The notes beneath the pieces were generated by a model. The model made no database searches. It was given only the letters and a program-made list of their open reading frames with translations, and was not told where the DNA came from. A stretch of 64,000 nucleotides of DNA from Nemertoderma westbladi. Lineage: Eukaryota > Xenacoelomorpha > Nemertodermatida > Nemertodermatidae. The position numbers and the translations under genes were made by a program. Positions within the stretch are counted from its first letter, which is position 1, and each line of letters starts with the position of its first letter. Positions 1 through 14,560 of this stretch are shown in pieces. Where the stretch lies: the NCBI GenBank assembly GCA_032718475.1, contig JAUCBJ010006703.1, forward strand, positions 46,875 through 110,874. The letters run 5' to 3'.

Positions 1-3000
1 AGTGGGAGGTATGGGGGGATCTGTGGACGATGTGGGAGACGAAGTGGGAGGTATGGTGGGATCTGTGGACGATGTGGGAGACGGAGTGGGAGTTATGGTA
101 GGATCTGTGGACGATGTGGGAGACAGAGTGGGAGGTATGGTGGGATCTGTGGACGATGTGGGAGACGGAGTGGGAGGTATGGGGGGATCTGTGGACGATG
201 TGGGAGACGGAGTGGAAGGTATGGTGGGATCTGTGGACGATGTGGGAGACGAAGTGGGAGGTATGGTGGGATCTGTGGACGATGTGGGAGACGGAGTGGG
301 AGTTATGGTGGGATCTGTGGACGGATGTGGGAGACGGAGTGGGAGGTATGGTGGGATCTGTGGACGATGTGGGAGACGAAGTGGGAGGTATGGGGGGATC
401 TGTGGACGATGTGGGAGACGAAGTGGGAGGTATGGTGGGTTCTGTGGACGATGTGGGAGACGGAGTGGGAGGTATGGGGGGATCTGTGGACGATGTGGGA
501 GACGAAGTGGGAGGTATGGTGGGATCTGTGGACGATGTGGGAAATGGAGTGGGAGGTATGGGGGGATCTGTGGACGATGTGGGAGACGAAGTGGGAGGTA
601 TGGTGGGATCTGTGGACGATGTGGGAGACGGAGTGGGAGTTATGGTGGGATCTGTGGACGATGTGGGAGACGGAGTGGGAGGTATGGTGGGATCTGTGGA
701 GGATGTGGGAGACGGAGTGGGAGGTATGGTGGGATCTGTGGACGATGTGGGAGACGAAGTGGGAGGTATGGTGGGATCTGTGGTCGATTTGGGAGACGGA
801 GTGGGAGGTATGGTGGGATCTGTGGACGATGTGGGAGACGGAGTGGGAGGTATGGTGGGATCTGTGGACGATGTGGGAGACGAAGTGGGAGGTATGGTGG
901 GATCTGTGGACGATGTGGGAGACGGAGTGGGAGGTATGGTGGGATCTGTGGACGATGTGGGAGACGAAGTGGGAGGTATGGTGGGATCTGTGGACGATGT
1001 GGGAGACGGAGTGGGAGGTATGGTGGGATCTGTGGACGATGTGGGAGACGAAGTGGGAGGTATGGTGGGATCTGTGGACGATGTGGGAGACGGAGTGGGA
1101 GGTATGGTGGGATCTGTGGACGATGTGGGAGACGAAGTGGGAGGTATGGTGGGATCTGTGGACGATGTGGGAGACGGAGTGGGAGTTATGGTGGGATCTG
1201 TGGACGATGTGGGAGACGGAGTGGGAGGTATGGTGGGATCTGTGGACGATGTGGGAGACGGAGTGGGAGGTATGGGGGGATCTGTGGACGATGTGGGAGA
1301 CGAAGTGGGAGGTATGGTGGGATCTGTGGACGATGTGGGAGACGGAGTGGGAGGTATGGTGGGATCTGTGGACGATGTGGGAGACGGAGTGGGAGGTATG
1401 GTGGGATCTGTGGACGATGTGGGAGACGGAGTGGGAGGTATGGGGGGATCTGTGGACGATGTGGGAGACGAAGTGGGAGGTATGGTGGGATCTGTGGACG
1501 ATGTGGGAGACGGAGTGGGAGGTATGGTGGGATCTGTGGACGATGTGGGAGACGGAGTGGGAGGTATGGGGGGATCTGTGGGAGACGGAGTGGGAGGTAT
1601 GGGGGGATCTGTGGACGATGTGGGAGACGAAGTGGGAGGTATGGGGGGATCTGTGGACGATGTGGAAGACGAAGTGGGAGGTATGGGGGGGATCTGTGGA
1701 CGATGTGGGAGACGGAGTGGGAGTTATGGTGGGATCTGTGGACGATGTGGGAGACGGAGTGGGAGTTATGGTGGGATCTGTGGACGATGTGGGAGACGGA
1801 GTGGGAGGTATGGTGGGATCTGTGGACGATGTGGGAGACGGAGTGGGAGGTATGGTGGGATCTGTGGACGATGTGGGAGACGAAGTGGGAGGTATGGTGG
1901 GATCTGTGGACGATGTGGGAGACGGAGTGGGAGTTATGGTGGTATCTGTGGACGATGTGGGAGACGGAGTGGGAGGTATGGTGGGATCTGTGGACGATGT
2001 GGGAGACGGAGTGGGAGGTATGGGGGGATCTGTGGACGATGTGGGAGACGAAGTGGGAGGTATGGTGGGATCTGTGGACGATGTGGGAGACGGAGTGGGA
2101 GGTATGGTGGGATCTGTGGACGATGTGGGAGACGTAGTGGGAGGTATGGTGGGATCTGTGGACGATGTGGGAGACGGAGTGGGAGGTATGGGGGGATCTG
2201 TGGACGATGTGGGAGACGGAGTGGGAGGTATGGTGGGATCTGTGGACGATGTGGGAGACGGAGTGGGAGGTATGGTGGGATCTGTGGACGATGTGGGAGA
2301 CGGAGTGGGAGGTATGGTGGGATCTGTGGACGATGTGGGAGACGAAGTGGGAGGTATGGTGGGATCTGTGGACGATGTGGGAGACGGAGTGGGAGGTATG
2401 GGGGGATCTGTGGACGATGTGGGAGACGGAGTGGGAGGTGTGGTGGGATCTGTGGACGATGTGGGAGACGGAGTGGGAGGTATGGGGGGATCTGTGGACG
2501 ATGTGGGAGACGGAGTGGGAGGTATGGTGGGATCTGTAGACGATGTGGGAGACGGAGTGGGAGGTATGGTGGGATCTGTGGACGATGTGGGAGACGAAGT
2601 GGGAGGTATGGTGGGATCTGTGGACGATGTGGGAGATGGAGTGGGAGGTATGGTGGGATCTGTGGGAGACGGAGTGGGAGGTATGGGGGGATCTGTGGGA
2701 GACGGAGTGGGAGGTATGGTGGGATCTGTGGACGATGTGGGAGACGAAGTGGGAGGTATGGTGGGATCTGTGGACGATGTGGGAGACGGAGTGGGAGGTA
2801 TGGTGGGATCTGTGGACGATGTGGGAGACGTAGTGGGAGGTATGGTGGGATCTGTGGACGATGTGGGAGACGAAGTGGGAGGTATGGTGGGATCTGTGGA
2901 CGATGTGGGAGACGGAGTGGGAGGTATGGTGGGATCTGTGGACGATGTGGGAGACGGAGTGGGAGTTATGGTGGGATCTGTGGACGATGTGGGAGACGGA

Positions 3001-4617
3001 GTGGGAGGTATGGGGGGATCTGTGGGAGACGGAGTGGGAGGTATGGGGGGATCTGTGGGAGACGGAGTGGGAGGTATGGGGGGATCTGTGGGAGACGGAG
3101 TGGGAGGTATGGGGGGATCTGTGGACGATGTGGGAGACGAAGTGGGAGGTATGGGGGGATCTGTGGACGATGTGGAAGACGAAGTGGGAGGTATGGGGGG
3201 ATCTGTGGACGATGTGGGAGACGGAGTGGGAGTTATGGTGGGATCTGTGGACGATGTGGGAGACGGAGTGGGAGTTATGGTGGGATCTGTGGACGATGTG
3301 GGAGACGGAGTGGGAGGTATGGTGGGATCTGTGGACGATGTGGGAGACGCGGAGTGGGAGGTATGGTGGGATCTGTGGACGATGTGGGAGACGGAGTGGG
3401 AGGTATGGTGGGATCTGTGGACGATGTGGGAGACGAAGTGGGAGGTATGGTGGGATCTGTGGACGATGTGGGAGACGGAGTGGGAGGTATGGTGGGATCT
3501 GTGGACGATGTGGGAGACGAAGTGGGAGGTATGGTGGGATCTGTGGACGATGTGGGAGACGAAGTGAGAGGTATGGTGGGATCTGTGGACGATGTGGGAG
3601 ACGGAGTGGGAGGTATGGTGGGATCTGTGGACGATGTGGGAGACGAAGTGGGAGGTATGGTGGGATCTGTGGACGATGTGGGAGATGGAGTGGGAGGTAT
3701 GGTGGGATCTGTGGACGATGTGGGAGACGAAGTGGGAGGTATGGTGGGATCTGCGGACGATGTGGGAGACGGAGTGGGAGTTATGGTGGGATCTGTGGAC
3801 GATGTGGGAGACGGAGTGGGAGGTATGGTGGGATCTGTGGACGATGTGGGAGACGGAGTGGGAGGTATGGGGGGATCTGTGGACGATGTGGGAGACGAAG
3901 TGGGAAGTATGGTGGGATCTGTGGACGATGTGGGAGACGGAGTGGGAGGTATGGTGGGATCTGTGGACGATGTGGGAGACGTAGTGGGAGGTATGGTGGG
4001 ATCTATGGACGATGTGGGAGACGGAGTGGGAGGTATGGGGGGATCTGTGGACGATGTGGGAGACGGAGTGGGAGGTATGGTGGGATCTGTGGACGATGTG
4101 GGAGACGGAGTGGGAGGTATGGTGGGATCTGTGGACGATGTGGGAGATGGAGTGGGAGGTATGGTGGGATCTGTGGACGATGTGGGAGACGAAGTGGGAG
4201 GTATGGTGGGATCTGTGGACGATGTGGGAGACGGAGTGGGAGGTATGGGGGGATCTGTGGACGATGTGGGAGACGGAGTGGGAGGTATGGTGGGATCTGT
4301 GGACGATGTGGGAGACGGAGTGGGAGGTATGGGGGGATCTGTGGACGATGTGGGAGACGGAGTGGGAGGTATGGTGGGATCTGTGGACGATGTGGGAGAC
4401 GGAGTGGGAGGTATGGTGGGATCTGTGGACGATGTGGGAGACGAAGTGGGAGGTATGGTGGGATCTGTGGACGATGTGGGAGATGGAGTGGGAGGTATGG
4501 TGGGATCTGTGGGAGACGGAGTGGGAGGTATGGGGGGATCTGTGGGAGACGGAGTGGGAGGTATGGTGGGATCTGTGGACGATGTGGGAGACGGAGTGGG
4601 AGTTATGGTGGGATCTG

Positions 4618-5612
4618 TGGTGTGGAGGGTGTGGGAGTGGGAGACGGAGTGGGAAGTACAGGAGGATCTGTGGAGGTGTGGGAGACGGAGTGGGAAGTAC
4701 AAGAGGATCTGTGGAGGGTGTGGGAGACGGAGTGGGAAATACAGGAGGATCTGTGGAGGATGTGGGAAACGGAGTGGGAAGCTCAGCAGGATCTGTGAAG
4801 GGTTTGGAGACGGAGTGGGAAGTAGAAGAGGATCTGTGGAGGGTGTGGGAGACGGAGTGGGAGGTATGGGGGGGATCTGTGGAGGGTGTGGGAGTCGGAG
4901 TGGGAGGTATGGGGGGATCTGTGGTTCGGAGGGTGTGGGAGACGGAGTGGGAAGTACAGGAGGGATCCGTGGATGAAGTACAGGAAGGTCTGTGGAGGGT
5001 GTGGGAGACGGAGTGGGAGGTATGGGGGGGATCTGTGGAGGGTGTGGGAGTCGGAGTGGGAGGTATGGGGGAATCTGTGGTTTGGAGGGTGTGGGAGACG
5101 GAGTGGGAAGTACAGGAGGGATCCGTGGATGAAGTACAGGAAGGTCTGTGGAGGGTGTGGGAGACGGTGACGGAAGTACAGGCGGATCTGCGGAGGGTGT
5201 GGGAGACGGAGTGGGAGGTATGGGGGGATCTGTGGAGGGTGTGGGAGACGGAGTGGGAGGTATGGGGGGGATCTGTGGAGGGTGTGGGAGTCGGAGTGGG
5301 ATGTATGGGGGGATCTGTGGTTCGGAGGGTGTGGGAGACGGAGTGGGAAGTACAGGAGGGATTCGTGGATGAAGTACAGGAAGGTCTGTGGAGGGTGTGG
5401 GAGACGGAGTGGGAGGTATGGGGGGGATCTGTGGAGGGTGTGGGAGTCGGAGTGGGAGGTATGGGGGAATCTGTGGTTTGGAGGGTGTGGGAGACGGAGT
5501 GGGAAGTACAGGAGGGATCCGTGGATGAAGTACAGGAAGGTCTGTGGAGGGTGTGGGAGATGGTGACGGAAGTACAGGCGGATCTGCGGAGGGTGTGGGA
5601 GATGGAGTAGGA
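4618..5612 (+). repeat. Divergent sub-block of array A, copy 1
   Basis: About 1 kb of degenerate repeat in which the regular CTGTGGACGATG segment is replaced by CTGTGGAGGGTG-type and AAGTACAGGAG-type variants, and unit lengths become irregular. The block ends at GAGATGGAGTAGGAGG, after which normal 42-bp units resume. The same block recurs twice more, marking a higher-order repeat. Confidence 0.85.
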
Positions 5613-6803
5613 GGTATGGTGGGATCTGTGGACGATGTGGGAGACGGAGTGGGAGATATGGTGGGATCTGTGGACGATGTGGGAGACGGAGTGGGAGGTA
5701 TGGGGGGATCTGTGGACGATGTGGGAGACGAAGTGGGAGGTATGGTGGGATCTGTGGACGATGTGGGAGACGGAGTGGGAGGTATGGTGGGATCGGTGGA
5801 CGATGTGGGAGACGTAGTGGGAGGTATGGTGGGATCTGTGGACGATGTGGGAGACGGAGTGGGAGGTATGGGGGATCTGTGGACGATGTGGGAGACGGAG
5901 TGGGAGGTATGGTGGGATCTGTGGACGATGTGGGAGACGGAGTGGGAGGTATGGTGGGATCTGTGGACGATGTGGGAGACGAAGTGGGAGGTATGGGGGT
6001 ATCTGTGGACGATGTGGGAGACGGAGTGGGAGGTATGGTGGGATCTGTGGACGATGTGGGAGACGAAGTGGGAGGTATGGTGGGATCTGTGGACGATGTG
6101 GGAGACGGAGTGGGAGTTATGGTGGGATCTGTGGACGATGTGGGAGACGGAGTGGGAGGTATGGTGGGATCTGTGGACGATGTGGGAGACGAAGTGGGAG
6201 GTATGGGGGGATCTGTGGACGATGTGGGAGACGAAGTGGGAGGTATGGTGGGATCTGTGGACGATGTGGGAGACGGAGTGGGAGGTATGGTGGGATCTGT
6301 GGACGATGTGGGAGACGGAGTGGGAGGTATGGTGGGATCTGTGGACGATGTGGGAGACGAAGTGGGAGGTATGGTGGGATCTGTGGACGATGTGGGAGAC
6401 GGAGTGGGAGTTATGGTGGGATCTGTGGACGATATGGGAGACGGAGTGGGAGGTATGGTGGGATCTGTGGACGATGTGGGAGACGGAGTGGGAGGTATGG
6501 TGGGATCTGTGGACGATGTGGGAGACGGAGTGGGAGGTATGGTGGGATCTGTGGACGATGTGGGAGACGAAGTGGGAGGTATGGTGGGATCTGTGGACGA
6601 TGTGGGAGACGGAGTGGGAGGTATGGTGGGATCTGTGGACGATGTGGGAGACGAAGTGGGAGGTATGGTGGGATCTGTGGACGATGTGGGAGACGGAGTG
6701 GGAGGTATGGTGGGATCTGTGGACGATGTGGGAGACGGAGTGGGAGGTATGGTGGGATCTTTGGACGATGTGGGAGACGGAGTGGGAGTTATGGTGGGAT
6801 CTG

Positions 6804-7881
6804 TGGTGTGGAGGGTGTGGGAGTGGGAGACGGAGTGGGAAGTACAGGAGGATCTGTGGAGGTGTGGGAGACGGAGTGGGAAGTACAAGAGGATCTGTGG
6901 AGGGTGTGGGAGACGGAGTGGGAAATACAGGAGGATCTGTGGAGGATGTGGGAAACGGAGTGGGAAGCTCAGCAGGATCTGTGAAGGGTTTGGAGACGGA
7001 GTGGGAAGTAGAAGAGGATCTGTGGAGGGTGTGGGAGACGGAGTGGGAAGCTCAGCAGGATCTGTGAAGGGTTTGGAGACGGAGTGGGAAGTAGAAGAGG
7101 ATCTGTGGAGGGTGTGGGAGACGGAGTGGGAGGTATGGGGGGGATCTGTGGAGGGTGTGGGAGTCGGAGTGGGAGGTATGGGGGGATCTGTGGTTCGGAG
7201 GGTGTGGGAGACGGAGTGGGAAGTACAGGAGGGATCCGTGGATGAAGTACAGGAAGGTCTGTGGAGGGTGTGGGAGACGGAGTGGGAGGTATGGGGGGGA
7301 TCTGTGGAGGGTGTGGGAGTCGGAGTGGGAGGTATGGGGGAATCTGTGGTTTGGAGGGTGTGGGAGACGGAGTGGGAAGTACAGGAGGGATCCGTGGATG
7401 AAGTACAGGAAGGTCTGTGGAGGGTGTGGGAGACGGTGACGGAAGTACAGGCGGATCTGCGGAGGGTGTGGGAGACGGAGTGGGAGGTATGGGGGGATCT
7501 GTGGAGGGTGTGGGAGACGGAGTGGGAGGTATGGGGGGGATCTGTGGAGGGTGTGGGAGTCGGAGTGGGATGTATGGGGGGATCTGTGGTTCGGAGGGTG
7601 TGGGAGACGGAGTGGGAAGTACAGGAGGGATTCGTGGATGAAGTACAGGAAGGTCTGTGGAGGGTGTGGGAGACGGAGTGGGAGGTATGGGGGGGATCTG
7701 TGGAGGGTGTGGGAGTCGGAGTGGGAGGTATGGGGGAATCTGTGGTTTGGAGGGTGTGGGAGACGGAGTGGGAAGTACAGGAGGGATCCGTGGATGAAGT
7801 ACAGGAAGGTCTGTGGAGGGTGTGGGAGATGGTGACGGAAGTACAGGCGGATCTGCGGAGGGTGTGGGAGATGGAGTAGGA
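6804..7881 (+). repeat. Divergent sub-block of array A, copy 2
   Basis: Near-identical to the block starting at 4,618 (offset 2,186 bp at the start, 2,269 bp after the internal change). It is 83 bp longer because a segment ending in the AAGCTCAGCAGGATC variant (about 6,965-7,070) is tandemly duplicated. Together with flanking 42-bp units it forms one copy of a higher-order repeat of about 2.2 kb. Confidence 0.85.
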
Positions 7882-9072
7882 GGTATGGTGGGATCTGTGG
7901 ACGATGTGGGAGACGGAGTGGGAGATATGGTGGGATCTGTGGACGATGTGGGAGACGGAGTGGGAGGTATGGGGGGATCTGTGGACGATGTGGGAGACGA
8001 AGTGGGAGGTATGGTGGGATCTGTGGACGATGTGGGAGACGGAGTGGGAGGTATGGTGGGATCGGTGGACGATGTGGGAGACGTAGTGGGAGGTATAGTG
8101 GGATCTGTGGACGATGTGGGAGACGGAGTGGGAGGTATGGGGGATCTGTGGACGATGTGGGAGACGGAGTGGGAGGTATGGTGGGATCTGTGGACGATGT
8201 GGGAGACGGAGTGGGAGGTATGGTGGGATCTGTGGACGATGTGGGAGACGAAGTGGGAGGTATGGGGGTATCTGTGGACGATGTGGGAGACGGAGTGGGA
8301 GGTATGGTGGGATCTGTGGACGATGTGGGAGACGAAGTGGGAGGTATGGTGGGATCTGTGGACGATGTGGGAGACGGAGTGGGAGTTATGGTGGGATCTG
8401 TGGACGATGTGGGAGACGGAGTGGGAGGTATGGTGGGATCTGTGGACGATGTGGGAGACGAAGTGGGAGGTATGGGGGGATCTGTGGACGATGTGGGAGA
8501 CGAAGTGGGAGGTATGGTGGGATCTGTGGACGATGTGGGAGACGGAGTGGGAGGTATGGTGGGATCTGTGGACGATGTGGGAGACGGAGTGGGAGGTATG
8601 GTGGGATCTGTGGACGATGTGGGAGACGAAGTGGGAGGTATGGTGGGATCTGTGGACGATGTGGGAGACGGAGTGGGAGTTATGGTGGGATCTGTGGACG
8701 ATATGGGAGACGGAGTGGGAGGTATGGTGGGATCTGTGGACGATGTGGGAGACGGAGTGGGAGGTATGGTGGGATCTGTGGACGATGTGGGAGACGGAGT
8801 GGGAGGTATGGTGGGATCTGTGGACGATGTGGGAGACGAAGTGGGAGGTATGGTGGGATCTGTGGACGATGTGGGAGACGGAGTGGGAGGTATGGTGGGA
8901 TCTGTGGACGATGTGGGAGACGAAGTGGGAGGTATGGTGGGATCTGTGGACGATGTGGGAGACGGAGTGGGAGGTATGGTGGGATCTGTGGACGATGTGG
9001 GAGACGGAGTGGGAGGTATGGTGGGATCTGTGGACGATGTGGGAGACGGAGTGGGAGTTATGGTGGGATCTG

Positions 9073-10067
9073 TGGTGTGGAGGGTGTGGGAGTGGGAGAC
9101 GGAGTGGGAAGTACAGGAGGATCTGTGGAGGTGTGGGAGACGGAGTGGGAAGTACAAGAGGATCTGTGGAGGGTGTGGGAGACGGAGTGGGAAATACAGG
9201 AGGATCTGTGGAGGATGTGGGAAACGGAGTGGGAAGCTCAGCAGGATCTGTGAAGGGTTTGGAGACGGAGTGGGAAGTAGAAGAGGATCTGTGGAGGGTG
9301 TGGGAGACGGAGTGGGAGGTATGGGGGGGATCTGTGGAGGGTGTGGGAGTCGGAGTGGGAGGTATGGGGGGATCTGTGGTTCGGAGGGTGTGGGAGACGG
9401 AGTGGGAAGTACAGGAGGGATCCGTGGATGAAGTACAGGAAGGTCTGTGGAGGGTGTGGGAGACGGAGTGGGAGGTATGGGGGGGATCTGTGGAGGGTGT
9501 GGGAGTCGGAGTGGGAGGTATGGGGGAATCTGTGGTTTGGAGGGTGTGGGAGACGGAGTGGGAAGTACAGGAGGGATCCGTGGATGAAGTACAGGAAGGT
9601 CTGTGGAGGGTGTGGGAGACAGTGACGGAAGTACAGGCGGATCTGCGGAGGGTGTGGGAGACGGAGTGGGAGGTATGGGGGGATCTGTGGAGGGTGTGGG
9701 AGACGGAGTGGGAGGTATGGGGGGGATCTGTGGAGGGTGTGGGAGTCGGAGTGGGAGGTATGGGGGGATCTGTGGTTCGGAGGGTGTGGGAGACGGAGTG
9801 GGAAGTACAGGAGGGATTCGTGGATGAAGTACAGGAAGGTCTGTGGAGGGTGTGGGAGACGGAGTGGGAGGTATGGGGGGGATCTGTGGAGGGTGTGGGA
9901 GTCGGAGTGGGAGGTATGGGGGAATCTGTGGTTTGGAGGGTGTGGGAGACGGAGTGGGAAGTACAGGAGGGATCCGTGGATGAAGTACAGGAAGGTCTGT
10001 GGAGGGTGTGGGAGACGGTGACGGAAGTACAGGCGGATCTGCGGAGGGTGTGGGAGATGGAGTAGGA
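9073..10067 (+). repeat. Divergent sub-block of array A, copy 3
   Basis: Third copy of the divergent block, starting 2,269 bp after copy 2. It lacks the 83-bp internal duplication and so matches the length of copy 1. It differs from the others by scattered single bases, for example GAGACAGTGACGG instead of GAGACGGTGACGG near 9,620. Confidence 0.85.
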
Positions 10068-10244
10068 GGTATGGTGGGATCTGTGGACGATGTGGGAGAC
10101 GGAGTGGGAGATATGGTGGGATCTGTGGACGATGTGGGAGACGGAGTGGGAGGTATGGTGGGATCTGTGGACGATGTGGGAGACGGAGTGGGAGGTATGG
10201 TGGGATCGGTGGACGATGTGGGAGACGTAGTGGGAGGTATGGTG

Positions 10245-13200
10245 GGATCTGTGGACGATGTGGGAGACGGAGTGGGAGGTATGGGGGATCTGTGGACGAT
10301 GTGGGAGACGGAGTGGGAGGTATGGTGGGATCTGTGGACGATGTGGGAGACGGAGTGGGAGGTATGGTGGGATCTGTGGACGATGTGGGAGACGAAGTGG
10401 GAGGTATGGGGGATCTGTGGACGATGTGGGAGACGGAGTGGGAGGTATGGTGGGATCTGTGGACGATGTGGGAGACGAAGTGGGAGGTATGGTGGGATCT
10501 GTGGACGATGTGGGAGACGGAGTGGGAGTTATGGTGGGATCTGTGGACGATGTGGGAGACGGAGTGGGAGGTATGGTGGGATCTGTGGACGATGTGGGAG
10601 ACGAAGTGGGAGGTATGGGGGGATCTGTGGACGATGTGGGAGACGAAGTGGGAGGTATGGTGGGATCTGTGGACGATGTGGGAGACGGAGTGGGAGGTAT
10701 GGTGGGATCTGTGGACGATGTGGGAGACGGAGTGGGAGGTATGGTGGGATCTGTGGACGATGTGGGAGACGAAGTGGGAGGTATGGTGGGATCTGTGGAC
10801 GATGTGGGAGACGGAGTGGGAGTTATGGTGGGATCTGTGGACGATATGGGAGACGGAGTGGGAGGTATGGTGGGATCTGTGGACGATGTGGGAGACGGAG
10901 TGGGAGGTATGGTGGGATCTGTGGACGATGTGGGAGACGGAGTGGGAGGTATGGTGGGATCTGTGGACGATGTGGGAGACGAAGTGGGAGGTATGGTGGG
11001 ATCTGTGGACGATGTGGGAGACGGAGTGGGAGGTATGGTGGGATCTGTGGACGATGTGGGAGACGAAGTGGGAGGTATGGTGGGATCTGTGGACGATGTG
11101 GGAGACGGAGTGGGAGGTATGGTGGGATCTGTGGACGATGTGGGAGACGAAGTGGGAGGTATGGTGGGATCTGTGGACGATGTGGGAGACGGAGTGGGAG
11201 TTATGGTGGGATCTGTGGACGATGTGGGAGACGGAGTGGGAGGTATGGTGGGATCTGTGGACGATGTGGGAGACGGAGTGGGAGGTATGGGGGGATCTGT
11301 GGACGATGTGGGAGACGAAGTGGGAGGTATGGTGGGATCTGTGGACGATGTGGGAGACGGAGTGGGAGGTATGGTGGGATCTGTGGACGATGTGGGAGAC
11401 GTAGTGGGAGGTATGGTGGGATCTGTGGACGATGTGGGAGACGAAGTGGGAGGTATGGTGGGATCTGTGGACGATGTGGGAGACGGAGTGGGAGGTATGG
11501 TGGGATCTGTGGACGATGTGGGAGACGTAGTGGGAGGTATGGTGGGATCTGTGGACGATATGGGAGACGGAGTGGGAGGTATGGGGGGATCTGTGGACGA
11601 TGTGGGAGACGGAGTGGGAGGTATGGTGGGATCTGTGGACGATGTGGGAGACGGAGTGGGAGGTATGGGGGATCTGTGGACGATGTGGGAGACGGAGTGG
11701 GAGGTATGGTGGGATCTGTGGACGATGTGGGAGACGGAGTGGGAGGTATGGTGGGATCTGTGGACGATGTGGGAGACGAAGTGGGAGGTATGGTGGGATC
11801 TGTGGACGATGTGGGAGATGGAGTGGGAGGTATGGTGGGATCTGTGGGAGACGGAGTGGGAGGTATGGGGGGATCTGTGGGAGACGGAGTGGGAGGTATG
11901 GTGGGATCTGTGGACGATGTGGGAGACGAAGTGGGAGGTATGGTGGGATCTGTGGACGATGTGGGAGACGGAGTGGGAGGTATGGTGGGATCTGTGGACG
12001 ATGTGGGAGACGAAGTGGGAGGTATGGTGGGATCTGTGGACGATGTGGGAGACGGAGTGGGAGGTATGGGGGGATCTGTGGACGATGTGGGAGACGGAGT
12101 GGGAGGTATGGTGGGATCTGTGGACGATGTGGGAGACGGAGTGGGAGGTATGGTGGGATCTGTGGACGATGTGGGAGACGGAGTGGGAGGTATGGTGGGA
12201 TCTGTGGACGATGTGGGAGACGGAGTGGGAGGTATGGTGGGATCTGTGGACGATGTGGGAGACGAAGTGGGAGGTATGGTGGGATCTGTGGACGATGTGG
12301 GAGACGGAGTGGGAGTTATGGTGGGATCTGTGGACGATGTGGGAGACGGAGTGGGAGGTATGGTGGGATCTGTGGACGATGTGGGAGACGGAGTGGGAGG
12401 TATGGTGGGATCTGTGGACGATGTGGGAGACGGAGTGGGAGGTATGGGGGATCTGTGGACGATGTGGGAGACGGAGTGGGAGGTATGGTGGGATCTGTGG
12501 ACGATGTGGGAGACGGAGTGGGAGGTATGGTGGGATCTGTGGACGATGTGGGAGACGAAGTGGGAGGTATGGGGGATCTGTGGACGATGTGGGAGACGGA
12601 GTGGGAGGTATGGTGGGATCTGTGGACGATGTGGGAGACGAAGTGGGAGGTATGGTGGGATCTGTGGACGATGTGGGAGACGGAGTGGGAGTTATGGTGG
12701 GATCTGTGGACGATGTGGGAGACGGAGTGGGAGGTATGGTGGGATCTGTGGACGATGTGGGAGACGAAGTGGGAGGTATGGGGGGATCTGTGGACGATGT
12801 GGGAGACGAAGTGGGAGGTATGGTGGGATCTGTGGACGATGTGGGAGACGGAGTGGGAGGTATGGTGGGATCTGTGGACGATGTGGGAGACGGAGTGGGA
12901 GGTATGGTGGGATCTGTGGACGATGTGGGAGACGAAGTGGGAGGTATGGTGGGATCTGTGGACGATGTGGGAGACGGAGTGGGAGTTATGGTGGGATCTG
13001 TGGACGATGTGGGAGACGGAGTGGGAGGTATGGTGGGATCTGTGGACGATGTGGGAGACGGAGTGGGAGGTATGGTGGGATCTGTGGACGATGTGGGAGA
13101 CGGAGTGGGAGGTATGGTGGGATCTGTGGACGATGTGGGAGACGAAGTGGGAGGTATGGTGGGATCTGTGGACGATGTGGGAGACGGAGTGGGAGGTATG

Positions 13201-14560
13201 GTGGGATCTGTGGACGATGTGGGAGACGAGTGGGAGGTATGGTGGGATCTGTGGACGATGTGGGAGACGGAGTGGGAGGTATGGTGGGATCTGTGGACGA
13301 TGTGGGAGACGAAGTGGGAGGTATGGTGGGATCTGTGGACGATGTGGGAGACGGAGTGGGAGGTATGGTGGGATCTGTGGACGATGTGGGAGACGGAGTG
13401 GGAGGTATGGTGGGATCTGTGGACGATGTGGGAGACGGAGTGGGAGGTATGGGGGGATCTGTGGACGATGTGGGAGACGAAGTGGGAGGTATGGTGGGAT
13501 CTGTGGACGATGTGGGAGACGGAGTGGGAGGTATGGTGGGATCTGTGGACGATGTGGGAGACGTAGTGGGAGGTATGGTGGGATCTGTGGACGATGTGGG
13601 AGACGAAGTGGGAGGTATGGTGGGATCTGTGGACGATGTGGGAGACGGAGTGGGAGGTATGGTGGGATCTGTGGACGATGTGGGAGACGTAGTGGGAGGT
13701 ATGGTGGGATCTGTGGACGATATGGGAGACGGAGTGGGAGGTATGGGGGGATCTGTGGACGATGTGGGAGACGGAGTGGGAGGTATGGTGGGATCTGTGG
13801 ACGATGTGGGAGACGGAGTGGGAGGTATGGGGGATCTGTGGACGATGTGGGAGACGGAGTGGGAGGTATGGTGGGATCTGTGGACGATGTGGGAGACGGA
13901 GTGGGAGGTATGGTGGGATCTGTGGACGATGTGGGAGACGAAGTGGGAGGTATGGTGGGATCTGTGGACGATGTGGGAGATGGAGTGGGAGGTATGGTGG
14001 GATCTGTGGGAGACGGAGTGGGAGGTATGGGGGGATCTGTGGGAGACGGAGTGGGAGGTATGGTGGGATCTGTGGACGATGTGGGAGACGAAGTGGGAGG
14101 TATGGTGGGATCTGTGGACGATGTGGGAGACGGAGTGGGAGGTATGGTGGGATCTGTGGACGATGTGGGAGACGAAGTGGGAGGTATGGTGGGATCTGTG
14201 GACGATGTGGGAGACGGAGTGGGAGGTATGGGGGGATCTGTGGACGATGTGGGAGACGGAGTGGGAGGTATGGTGGGATCTGTGGACGATGTGGGAGACG
14301 GAGTGGGAGGTATGGTGGGATCTGTGGACGATGTGGGAGACGGAGTGGGAGGTATGGGGGGATCTGTGGACGATGTGGGAGACGGAGTGGGAGGTATGGT
14401 GGGATCTGTGGACGATGTGGGAGACGGAGTGGGAGGTATGGTGGGATCTGTGGACGATGTGGGAGACGGAGTGGGAGGTATGGTGGGATCTGTGGACGAT
14501 GTGGGAGACGGAGTGGGAGGTATGGTGGGATCTGTGGACGATGTGGGAGACGGAGTGGGA
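10245..14560 (+). repeat. Higher-order repeat, period about 2,162 bp (two copies)
   Basis: Rare markers inside array A recur at a 2,162-bp offset. The GTATGGGGGATC one-base-deletion variant occurs near 10,281 and 12,444, paired GACGTAGTGGG variants near 11,401/11,521 recur near 13,561/13,690, and the pair of 33-bp units near 11,840 recurs near 14,003. This indicates a block duplication of about 51 units. The outer limits are approximate because the surrounding units are nearly identical. Confidence 0.75.
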
